Assembly (NCBI GenBank): GCA_964572685.1
Contig: CAZNFJ010000005.1
Location: 1-58,537 of the forward strand
Direction of reading: 5' to 3'
Origin: UBA2653 sp964572685
GTDB taxonomy: Bacteria; Pseudomonadota; Gammaproteobacteria; Legionellales; Legionellaceae
DNA length: 58,537 nucleotides
Shown here piece by piece: positions 7,941 through 15,469 of the stretch (within the stretch, counting starts at the first letter, position 1; the number at the start of each line of letters is the position of its first letter). Made by a program: the position numbers and the translations under genes. The notes under the pieces were generated by a model, which saw nothing but the letters and a program-made list of their open reading frames with translations, searched no databases and was not told where the DNA came from.

Positions 7941-9353
7941 TTAACGACTATAATATAAGGCAAACTCTAAAGGATGTACCGCAAGACGCGCCATTTCTAT
8001 TTCTTCTTCCATAAATCCAATAAGTGTTTGAATGACACTCGGACTAAATACACCGCCATTCATTAAAAATTCTGAGTCTTGTGCAAATGCATCTTTGGCC
8101 ATCTCCAACGATGAAGACAATTGTGGAATCCGGTTTTCTTCTTCTTTGGATAAATGATAAAGATTGTTTTCCATGGCATCACCAGGATGTATTTTTCTTT
8201 GAATACCATCAAGACCAGCCATGAGCATCGCACTAAATGCCAAATAAGGATTGGCCATGCAATCAGGAAAACGCACTTCAATCCGTTTGGCTTTTGGATT
8301 GGTAACCAAAGGAATTCGAATAGCAGCCGATCGATTTCGATAGCCATAAGCCAAATTGGTTGGTGCTTCATAACCGGGCACTAATCGTCGATAACTATTA
8401 ATGGTTGGATTGGTGATGGCATTTAATGCTTTGGCATGATATAAAATTCCACCAATATAGTACAATGCGGTCTCCGATAATCCACCATAGCCATCTCCAG
8501 CAAAAATGTTTACACCATTTTTTATCAGTGACTGATGACAATGCATACCACTACCGTTATCCCCCACCAATGGCTTAGGCATAAAAGTAGCCGTTTTTCC
8601 AAATTGATGCGCAGTATTATGAATCACATATTTCAGTAACTGTAATTCATCAGCTTTTAATGTTAGAAATCCAAATTGTGTGGCGACCTCACATTGATTG
8701 GCAGTTGCAACTTCATGATGATGAGCCTCCACCACAATACCCATGTTCGCTAAAATATTGGAAATGGTTGAACGAATATCTTGTGAAGAATCCACTGGTG
8801 GTACAGGAAAATATCCTCCTTTAACAGCAGGACGATGGCCTTGATTACCCCCATCTAATAATTTGGATGAATTCCATGCCGCTTCATGAGAATCGATATG
8901 ATAAGACACTCGACCCATTTCATTTTGCCAACGTACATCGTCAAATATAAAAAACTCTGGCTCTGGTCCAAAGAATACACCATCGGCAATACCGGTTTCT
9001 TTTAAATAGCGTTCGGCATTCAAGGCGATGGTTCGAGGATCAAATTGATAATCTTGTTGGGTGCTTAAATCCTGAACTTTACAACGTACATTTACAGTTT
9101 TGTGACGATAAAAAGGATCAATCACCAAAGGAGCATCAAAACAAGGAATCAGTGCCAGATCAGAGCAATTAATATCCTGCCAACCTTTAATTGATGAGCC
9201 ATCAATAGCCTTACCCACCATATCAAAATCATTTCCTACCATCGCAGATGGAATGGTGACATGGTGTTCTTTTCCCTGTAAATCGGTGAATCGCAAATCC
9301 ACAAACTCAATGGCTTCCTTTTGAATAACATCTTGTAAATCTTGTAATGACAT
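7941..9353 (-). CDS. glnA: Glutamine synthetase type I
   Basis: Condenses glutamate and ammonia with ATP; it forms a cytoplasmic dodecamer. Visible motifs are DGSSIKGW near residues 51-58, PEPEFFIFD near 130-138, the ATP-binding KPLVGDNGSGMH near 260-271 and the C-terminal HPLEFALYYSR. The GSI-beta adenylylation tyrosine is present at about residue 399 (NLYHLSKEE). At 470 residues it is full length. A near-consensus sigma-70 promoter lies just upstream. No ntrB/ntrC pair follows, unlike in enterics, and a strong terminator closes the unit. Control by GlnE adenylylation is inferred from the retained tyrosine. Confidence 0.97.
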   Translation of the reverse strand: MSLQDLQDVIQKEAIEFVDLRFTDLQGKEHHVTIPSAMVGNDFDMVGKAIDGSSIKGWQDINCSDLALIPCFDAPLVIDPFYRHKTVNVRCKVQDLSTQQDYQFDPRTIALNAERYLKETGIADGVFFGPEPEFFIFDDVRWQNEMGRVSYHIDSHEAAWNSSKLLDGGNQGHRPAVKGGYFPVPPVDSSQDIRSTISNILANMGIVVEAHHHEVATANQCEVATQFGFLTLKADELQLLKYVIHNTAHQFGKTATFMPKPLVGDNGSGMHCHQSLIKNGVNIFAGDGYGGLSETALYYIGGILYHAKALNAITNPTINSYRRLVPGYEAPTNLAYGYRNRSAAIRIPLVTNPKAKRIEVRFPDCMANPYLAFSAMLMAGLDGIQRKIHPGDAMENNLYHLSKEEENRIPQLSSSLEMAKDAFAQDSEFLMNGGVFSPSVIQTLIGFMEEEIEMARLAVHPLEFALYYSR

Positions 9354-9380
9354 GAAAAACTCCTGAATATGTACCCACTG

Positions 9381-9409
9381 ATTATCAAGCTTTGGTCATA
9401 AACTGTCAA
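9381..9409 (-). promoter_or_regulatory. Sigma-70 promoter of glnA
   Basis: On the minus strand TTGACA (9409-9404) and GATAAT (9386-9381) are separated by exactly 17 bases. An AGGAG ribosome site follows before the ATG at 9353. No clear sigma-54 element was seen. Confidence 0.75.
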
Positions 9410-9598
9410 TTACACCTGCATAATTATTCAATAGGTGCGCCACCATCCATTTTTGATGATAATTTTAAAACCTATTTAAAAGAGATGAAAAAAGCAACCC
9501 CTAGATAATAATGATCTTTTTTAATTCACTCCGTTTTTTTATGTTATCATTAATATGATACAGCAATAAGCTATACAAACCGCCTTAGAGATGATTTG

Positions 9599-11842
9599 AT
9601 GACCAATGAATTGATAGATTTATTCCAAAGTCATTTGGAAAATCATTTACATGAATTGAAAATACTATTAACGTCCAAACTTCAAAATTTGGGCATTAGC
9701 ACAACTGTGGAACAAACAGACATCCCCGAAGAACTACGTGAAGTTCAACAACAATTATTAATCATGATTAGGTCTTTTTATCAAGATACTCAAGAAAATA
9801 TCATGAATACTGTTGCCATTTCTCTTGAAATGAAAACCACAGAAAACACCTCTCTTCAAACCTTAGACTTTATTGAAAGAATAGAGGCCTTTCATCGAGA
9901 ACTCAATGAATTTACAGCACATAATAACGTAAAACAATTTTTAGGTTATTCTATTGGAATACTTTCTTTAGGTAATGCGTTTTTATTTAAACACTATAAT
10001 GATTTTTTCTTTCCTAAAGAACAACAAGTCATTGATGAAATATTGGAAGTCATTTCTTTAAAAAGCCCTGATAGTTGGGCAAGAAAAACAAGTGATACCA
10101 TCGAATATTCTAGAAAAATATTCAATGATATAAACATCAACCATGCCATTCAAGCTGACAAATATAGCGAGGTTTTTCATATTCTTATCGATGCAAATAA
10201 ATACACCTCGACAACACATAACGATCTAATTCAATGTGGGAAAAAACTAGGTTATTCATTGGATGACAAGGGCATATGCCAAGGTTATACCATGAGATGG
10301 ATAGAGGCGACTCTTTTAAAGCAACAACCTAGATTTTTAAATAGAACATACAAAATCAAAGCATTCAATCGTTTATTGAATGAAGGTAAAACACTTGAAG
10401 AATTAAAAAAACAAACAGAGTGGTTAGATATATGGTGGGATATTAAAGCTTTCTACGAAAGTCTCTGTTTGTTTCAAGAAGCTAGCAAACACAAGTCAAT
10501 CTTTGCAAAAAAACTTACACAACAAGATATTGCTGAGATCTCTGAATTGGCCTCTTCTGATGAGCTCTTAATGTTAGGCGGAATTAAACATTCTCCTATT
10601 CTTCGTTATGATGAATTTAGCAAAAAGGGATTATTAACCACTTTAGGCAAACTTGAGGAAATAATAATAGCATCTCAATATCAAGAGCCAGTATGTTTTA
10701 TATTATCTTGTTCAAGAAAAGAAGCAGGTCATGCTATAAATGCAACTTATGATCCATCTGATGGTACTTGGCAGTGGATGGATGTTAATTTACCCATACA
10801 AAGACCTGACAGACTGCATCATTTAAAGTATGCTTTTAGCCATGAATTATTTTGGGAAAATTTACCCTACTTTGAATGTTTCGATAGTTTTTCCATTTCG
10901 GCAGTCTTACCAAAAGCAAACACGCTAAGCTTGGAAAATGCTTTATTAACAATAAAAAAATTTGAATGTACGAACATCAAAAGTAATCAATTAATTTTAT
11001 TTGATGCCTTACACAAAGGTGATTTGGAAACAACTCTTGCAATACTAGCCCAAGAGGGAATTGACCCCAATCAAGTTAATACACATGGCACAACCCCTCT
11101 AATTATTGCTGCAGATTATGGCCGTCAGGATATCTTGACAGCATTACTGGCTCACAAGGATATCAATCCCAATCAAGTGGCTAGTGATGGTATAACCGCC
11201 TTGATGATCGCTATATTTAGAGGTCATCAGGAAGTGATAAAAATATTACTAGCCAGAGAAGATCTTGACCCCAATCAAGACCTTTTCTATGGCACAACCC
11301 CTCTAATTATTGCTGCAGATTATGGCCGTCAGGATATCTTGACAGCATTACTGGCTCACAAGGATATCAATCCCAATCAAGTGGCTAGTGATGGTATAAC
11401 CGCCTTGATGATCGCTATATTTAGAGGTCATCAGGAAGTGATAAAAATATTACTAGCCAGAGAAGATCTTGACCCCAATCAAGACCTTTTCTATGGCACA
11501 ACCCCGCTTTTTATCGCCACACTTAATAACAAGATTGAAGTTGTAAAACATCTTCTAAAACATAACAAAATTGATATAACCAAGCCTTTAAAAAAAACCC
11601 AAAAGGAACTCGAAATATTTGTTAGAAATACAAGGTCTTTAAACGATGCCATTATTAAGAGAATAGACGAGCATATATGGCAATATCAGCTAAAATATCC
11701 AGACGCAACCATAATTGAAATCACTCCTGTGGAAATTGCTATGATCATGGGACATTTAGATGTTCTAAAAGTATTGACGCAATTCTCTGAGCTTCATCAA
11801 TCAATAGATGAAACGCCAACAAATCGACCTTTTGGACCATAA
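9599..11842 (+). CDS. Ankyrin-repeat protein with a papain-like Cys/His/Asp domain, candidate effector
   Basis: A 747-residue protein starting at ATG 9599, with AGAG about 8 bases upstream. Residues 1-200 are largely helical. The middle holds GICQGYTMRWIEA with Cys227, KEAGHAINATYD with His378, and WQWMDVN with Asp395. This order and spacing resemble C58/YopT-like papain-fold proteases, in which Cys, His and Asp form the catalytic triad. Residues from about 470 to 660 form ankyrin repeats, including a perfectly duplicated 68-residue unit at 496-631. No signal peptide or membrane segment is seen. It is unlike neighbouring housekeeping genes and lies just upstream of the T2SS operon. A host-directed effector role is inferred; protease activity is unproven. 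Confidence 0.7.
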   Translation: MTNELIDLFQSHLENHLHELKILLTSKLQNLGISTTVEQTDIPEELREVQQQLLIMIRSFYQDTQENIMNTVAISLEMKTTENTSLQTLDFIERIEAFHRELNEFTAHNNVKQFLGYSIGILSLGNAFLFKHYNDFFFPKEQQVIDEILEVISLKSPDSWARKTSDTIEYSRKIFNDININHAIQADKYSEVFHILIDANKYTSTTHNDLIQCGKKLGYSLDDKGICQGYTMRWIEATLLKQQPRFLNRTYKIKAFNRLLNEGKTLEELKKQTEWLDIWWDIKAFYESLCLFQEASKHKSIFAKKLTQQDIAEISELASSDELLMLGGIKHSPILRYDEFSKKGLLTTLGKLEEIIIASQYQEPVCFILSCSRKEAGHAINATYDPSDGTWQWMDVNLPIQRPDRLHHLKYAFSHELFWENLPYFECFDSFSISAVLPKANTLSLENALLTIKKFECTNIKSNQLILFDALHKGDLETTLAILAQEGIDPNQVNTHGTTPLIIAADYGRQDILTALLAHKDINPNQVASDGITALMIAIFRGHQEVIKILLAREDLDPNQDLFYGTTPLIIAADYGRQDILTALLAHKDINPNQVASDGITALMIAIFRGHQEVIKILLAREDLDPNQDLFYGTTPLFIATLNNKIEVVKHLLKHNKIDITKPLKKTQKELEIFVRNTRSLNDAIIKRIDEHIWQYQLKYPDATIIEITPVEIAMIMGHLDVLKVLTQFSELHQSIDETPTNRPFGP
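11085..11492 (+). repeat. Perfect 204-bp tandem duplication of two ankyrin repeats
   Basis: 11085-11288 and 11289-11492 are identical over 204 bases as read by eye, and the match continues about 13 bases into the next ankyrin unit. The period equals 68 codons, two ankyrin repeats of about 34 residues, so the reading frame is kept. Confidence 0.93.
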
Positions 11843-11886
11843 ATTTTTAATCTCTAAAGTCATTTTCTTGAAAGCATCCAATTCTT

Positions 11887-11916
11887 TTGACTCTCACCAT
11901 CAAACAAGGTTAGGAT
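11887..11916 (+). promoter_or_regulatory. Probable sigma-70 promoter of the T2SS operon
   Basis: TTGACT (11887-11892) and TAGGAT (11911-11916) are 18 bases apart, with the gspF ATG about 30 bases downstream. It lies in the short gap after the ankyrin gene stop at 11842. Confidence 0.5.
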
Positions 11917-11945
11917 ATATTCAACAATTCTTTTTTTTTAGAACC

Positions 11946-13139
11946 ATGAAAACTTTTCAATACCAGGTTATCAATGAAAATGGCGAAAAACAAAAAGGAT
12001 TGATTGATGCCTCCGGCCTTCATCAAGCGAAGATGCTTCTTAAAAATCAAGACTTTATCATCTTAAATATTCAGGAAAAGAAAGCGCAATGGTCTGCTTT
12101 TGAAAGACAACCAAAAATGCAAGATGTCTGTCTTTTCACTCGACAACTAGCAACATTTTTATCGGCAGGTATCCCTTTAACCGACGCATTGGCAGGCATG
12201 ACGCAAGAGCAATCGCAAGCATTAATGCGACCTTTCATCCAAGGCATCTATCAAAAAGTTTTGGAGGGTTATTCGCTCGCCCAAGCTTTAAAACAATATC
12301 CCAAACTCTTTTCAAATTTGTATTGCGCAACCATTTACGCCGGCGAACAATCCGGAAAACTCGATCAGGTGTTACAACAACTGGCTGATTACATCGAACA
12401 ACAACACACCGCTAAGCAAAAAATCCAACAAGCGCTCATTTACCCGAGTCTTATGATTGGTGTGGCACTTATCATCATTTTCTTCTTGATGACACAAGTG
12501 GTCCCAAAAATTTTATCGATTTTTGATGAAAACCAACAAGCCCTTCCCTTAATGACTAAAATCCTAATTAGTAGCTCGCATGTCATGAAAACCATATTTC
12601 CTTTTTTAATCTTACTCATTTTATGCATTGGATTAATCTTTTATCGCAAACGAAACGATTTAAAGTGGAAGCGGCAATGGCATCAAAAACTCGTTGAACA
12701 AAAGATTTATCAACAATTTATTAAAATGACACAAATTCCCAGATACTTACATACCATGCGAATCTTACTCTCTTCTGGGGTCAATGTCTTAGAAAGTATG
12801 AATGTGGCAACTCAATTGATCAATAATCTCATCATTCAAGATAAATTTCAGGAAGCCACACAAAGTGTGAAAGAAGGTGTTTCAATTAGTGCAGCACTGG
12901 CCAAAACAAACTGGTTTTCAGGCATGTCTATCCACTTGATTCAAAGTGGTGAAAAGAGCGGACAACTCACAGAAATGTTAGGGCGTGCCGCGCAGCAACT
13001 TGATACCCAAAGACAACAATGGATGGATACCAGTTTAAAGCTTTTAGAACCATTGATTATTCTACTTATGGGTGGATTTGTTCTTTTTGTTGTCCTGGCT
13101 ATCTTATTGCCTATTTTTCAAATGCAACAATTGGTATAA
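11946..13139 (+). CDS. gspF: Type II secretion inner-membrane platform protein GspF
   Basis: Polytopic inner-membrane core of the type II secretion system, which links the GspE ATPase to pseudopilus assembly. The start at ATG 11946 gives MKTFQYQVINENGEKQKGLI, the typical GspF N-terminus, and 397 residues, close to the usual 400. Two T2SSF domains are seen: residues about 60-180 (FTRQLATFLSAGIPLTDAL, then YAGEQSGKLDQVL) and about 260-385 (MRILLSSGVNVLESM, then IQSGEKSGQLTEM). Membrane segments follow each domain. First gene of the operon gspF-G-I-J-K, which matches Legionella lspFGHIJK except that gspH is absent. gspD and gspE are not adjacent. Confidence 0.92.
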   Translation: MKTFQYQVINENGEKQKGLIDASGLHQAKMLLKNQDFIILNIQEKKAQWSAFERQPKMQDVCLFTRQLATFLSAGIPLTDALAGMTQEQSQALMRPFIQGIYQKVLEGYSLAQALKQYPKLFSNLYCATIYAGEQSGKLDQVLQQLADYIEQQHTAKQKIQQALIYPSLMIGVALIIIFFLMTQVVPKILSIFDENQQALPLMTKILISSSHVMKTIFPFLILLILCIGLIFYRKRNDLKWKRQWHQKLVEQKIYQQFIKMTQIPRYLHTMRILLSSGVNVLESMNVATQLINNLIIQDKFQEATQSVKEGVSISAALAKTNWFSGMSIHLIQSGEKSGQLTEMLGRAAQQLDTQRQQWMDTSLKLLEPLIILLMGGFVLFVVLAILLPIFQMQQLV

Positions 13140-13170
13140 AATAGTTAAACAAACACAAGAGGGGTCATTT

Positions 13171-13572
13171 ATGTCAAAACAACAAGGTTTTTCTCTTATT
13201 GAAATTATGGTCGTGGTCGTCATCATGGGCATTTTAGCCGCACTCATCGTCCCCAATATTATGAATCGCCCCGATCAGGCTCGTTCTGTCAAGGCCAAAC
13301 AAGACATTCTTGCCATTGAAAATGCCCTAGAACTTTATCGACTGGACAATGGTTTTTATCCCAGCGATGAACAAGGATTGGAAGCATTGGTCACCCAGCC
13401 AGATATTGATCCCATTCCTCTAAACTGGCGCAGCTACCTTAAAAACTTACCCAAAGATCCATGGGGACATCACTATCACTATCAAAATCCTGGAGAACAC
13501 TCCGAAATTGATATTTTTAGTGAAGGTGCACCAGGTGAAAATAAGAAAACCATCGGAAACTGGTCCGATTAA
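13171..13572 (+). CDS. gspG: Major pseudopilin GspG
   Basis: Major subunit of the T2SS pseudopilus. An AGAGGGG ribosome site precedes ATG 13171. The prepilin leader MSKQQG is followed by FSLIEIMVVVVIMGILAALI, with Gly at -1, Phe at +1 and Glu at +5 for the PilD/GspO peptidase. The mature chain holds the GspG calcium-loop region with DNGFYPSDEQGLEAL, DPWGHHYHYQNPGEH and DIFSEGAPG. At 133 residues the size is typical. The stop overlaps the gspI start by one base. Confidence 0.93.
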   Translation: MSKQQGFSLIEIMVVVVIMGILAALIVPNIMNRPDQARSVKAKQDILAIENALELYRLDNGFYPSDEQGLEALVTQPDIDPIPLNWRSYLKNLPKDPWGHHYHYQNPGEHSEIDIFSEGAPGENKKTIGNWSD

Positions 13573-13943
13573 TGCAGAAACAAGCCGGATTTACCCTGAT
13601 TGAAGTCATGGTTGCCTTGGTGGTGATTGCCATTGGATTAGGCGCATTGGTCACCGCCGGCTCTCAAAATATTAGACAATATCAACATTTAGAAAGTCAT
13701 ATGGCAGAAAACTGGGTTGCCATGCAAACCGTCAATCTTCTACGTCTGGGATTGATGCCTCTGCAAGACAATCAACCCTACTATTCCGTCACTCAAATCA
13801 AACATTTAAAAATTTATAATAAAGTAGAAAAAAAACCCACAAGTGAGGCTTTTTTAAAACAAATTAAAATCTCCACACGCGCTAGCAAAACTGGACCTTA
13901 TGATCAAATTCGTTATACATATGCCTATGAACCAACAAATTAA
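13572..13943 (+). CDS. gspI: Minor pseudopilin GspI
   Basis: Minor pseudopilin of the T2SS tip complex. The leader MQKQAG precedes FTLIEVMVALVVIAIGLGAL, with Glu at +5. The following QHLESHMAENWVAMQTVNLL helix and a short C-terminal sheet fit GspI, whose usual length is about 120 residues; this one has 123. It follows gspG directly in an ATG/TAA one-base overlap, where gspH would normally stand. Its 3' end overlaps gspJ by 17 bases. Assigned to GspI rather than GspH from the ALVVIAIGLGAL segment and operon order. Confidence 0.82.
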   Translation: MQKQAGFTLIEVMVALVVIAIGLGALVTAGSQNIRQYQHLESHMAENWVAMQTVNLLRLGLMPLQDNQPYYSVTQIKHLKIYNKVEKKPTSEAFLKQIKISTRASKTGPYDQIRYTYAYEPTN

Positions 13944-14520
13944 ACTACAAGGTTTTACCTTGATTGAAATATTAGTAGCGATGATGATTTTTTCAATTCT
14001 ATCCCTCATCACCACCATGACACTTAAAAAAACCCTCACCCAATATGGCGCACTCAAAAATCATTATCAACACTGGCAACAACTCAATCGAATCATTGAA
14101 AAAATGAATACTCAAAGCGCACACCTCATTCAACGACCGGTTAAAGCTAATGATGAACATCTATTTCCTATTTTTATCGGACAGCGTGAATATGTAGAAT
14201 GGACTCATAACGCAACCCCTCTGCAGACCTTGGATCGTATTGCCTATCTTTGCAAAAATAGACAATTGATTGAACGGCATTGGCAATCCTTAGATCCCCT
14301 TGAAAGAAACAAGTTTCGTGACACGATTTTATTAAAAGATTTAGAGGACTGTCACTTTCGTTATTTATTCCCCAATAAAGACATCCAAGCCATTTGGCAA
14401 CCCAACCGGTTTTCGCCCTCTCCGCGTGGCATTCAAATGATGCTAACATTCACCAACCAGCAAAATCTGCAATTATGGTTTGCTCTACCCCCTTTTGCCT
14501 ATGATATCCCTCAAAACTAA
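13927..14520 (+). CDS. gspJ: Minor pseudopilin GspJ
   Basis: Minor pseudopilin of the T2SS tip. The chosen ATG at 13927 gives leader MNQQIKLQG before FTLIEILVAMMIFSILSLIT (Glu at +5); an ATG at 13921 would add two residues. The C-terminal beta-rich part, with PSPRGIQMMLTFTNQQNLQL near the end, resembles GspJ. At 197 residues it is typical. It overlaps gspI upstream by 17 bases and gspK downstream by 20 bases, indicating tight translational coupling. Confidence 0.85.
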   Translation: MNQQIKLQGFTLIEILVAMMIFSILSLITTMTLKKTLTQYGALKNHYQHWQQLNRIIEKMNTQSAHLIQRPVKANDEHLFPIFIGQREYVEWTHNATPLQTLDRIAYLCKNRQLIERHWQSLDPLERNKFRDTILLKDLEDCHFRYLFPNKDIQAIWQPNRFSPSPRGIQMMLTFTNQQNLQLWFALPPFAYDIPQN

Positions 14521-15430
14521 ACAAAGGGGCTCTGCCCTCATTAGCGCACTGATTTTAATACTGGTAATTTCAAGTATCACAACAGCCTGGATAAGCCAAA
14601 CACATCACCATATCCGCCAACAACAACGCCTCGAAGAAAATATGCAAGCAGAAAGTCTGACTGATGGTGCAAAAATCTGGACAGTCAGTATCTTGAAAAA
14701 AACCACCTTTCATCAAACCAAGGCATTGATTGCGAAACTACCCAACAAAGCTTTGCCTTTACCGCCTCAATGGCAAATGCAAGCACAACTCATCGATGCT
14801 CAGGCAAAACTCAACATCAATTCCATTATCGAACAAAATATGCGATTGGTTTTTTATATACTCTTAAAAGATATTTTACAAAGCACTGTAAAGGCCCCCA
14901 TCAATGATATCTATTATGCAACACTCAGCTGGATTGATCCTAGTTTATTAAAACAACGTTTTATGCAATATCAGGCTGAATATGCCAAAGCCAATCCACC
15001 TTATCAAGCAGGTGGGCAACCGATGCAAACATTGTCTGAATTTAGAAAAGTCTATGGCGTCACATCGGCTATCTATCAAAAGCTCACACCCTATATCACT
15101 GTCTTACCCGAGAATGTTCCTATCAATTTGAATACCTGTGATGAGCGCATCATCCATCACTTAACGCCAGGACTCAAACCCTCACAAGTAAAAAAAATCC
15201 TGTTTGCTCGAGGTGATGAAGGCTTTAGCACCAATCAAGAGTTGTTTGCAATTCTTGAGGAATTTAAAATCCCCGTGCAAAACATCACCACTCAAAGTCA
15301 GTATTTCTGGTTAGACATCGACATCACTTCGCCCTCAAAACGCCATTTCCATTCAAGATATCTCCTCTACCGAAAGCTAAAAGATAAATCCAAACCCAAT
15401 CGAGTCGTAGTGCTGCAACAGTTTAACTAA
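14501..15430 (+). CDS. gspK: Minor pseudopilin GspK
   Basis: Large minor pseudopilin that caps the T2SS pseudopilus. From ATG 14501 the leader MISLKTKQRG precedes SALISALILILVISSITTAW. Like most GspK it lacks the +5 Glu. The large periplasmic part has the helix-hairpin-helix-like region NLNTCDERIIHHLTPGLKP near residue 210 and ARGDEGFSTNQELFAIL near 240. At 309 residues it is close to the usual 320. It is the last gene of this operon; gspL/M/N-like genes do not follow. Confidence 0.88.
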   Translation: MISLKTKQRGSALISALILILVISSITTAWISQTHHHIRQQQRLEENMQAESLTDGAKIWTVSILKKTTFHQTKALIAKLPNKALPLPPQWQMQAQLIDAQAKLNINSIIEQNMRLVFYILLKDILQSTVKAPINDIYYATLSWIDPSLLKQRFMQYQAEYAKANPPYQAGGQPMQTLSEFRKVYGVTSAIYQKLTPYITVLPENVPINLNTCDERIIHHLTPGLKPSQVKKILFARGDEGFSTNQELFAILEEFKIPVQNITTQSQYFWLDIDITSPSKRHFHSRYLLYRKLKDKSKPNRVVVLQQFN

Positions 15431-15448
15431 ACCAATCTCTTCATCATC

Positions 15449-15467
15449 GAGTCGTTATAATGGACTC
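15449..15467 (+). promoter_or_regulatory. TATAAT box inside an inverted repeat next to the 833-aa gene start
   Basis: GAGTC (15449-15453) and GACTC (15463-15467) form an inverted repeat around TATAAT at 15456-15461. The ATG lies at 15470, so a transcript from this box would be almost leaderless. No good -35 was seen 17 bases upstream. Confidence 0.4.
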
Positions 15468-15469
15468 TT

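Noticed and set aside
11085..11505. CRISPR-like or satellite repeat
   Set aside because: The two copies are contiguous, in frame and encode ankyrin units; there are no spacers.
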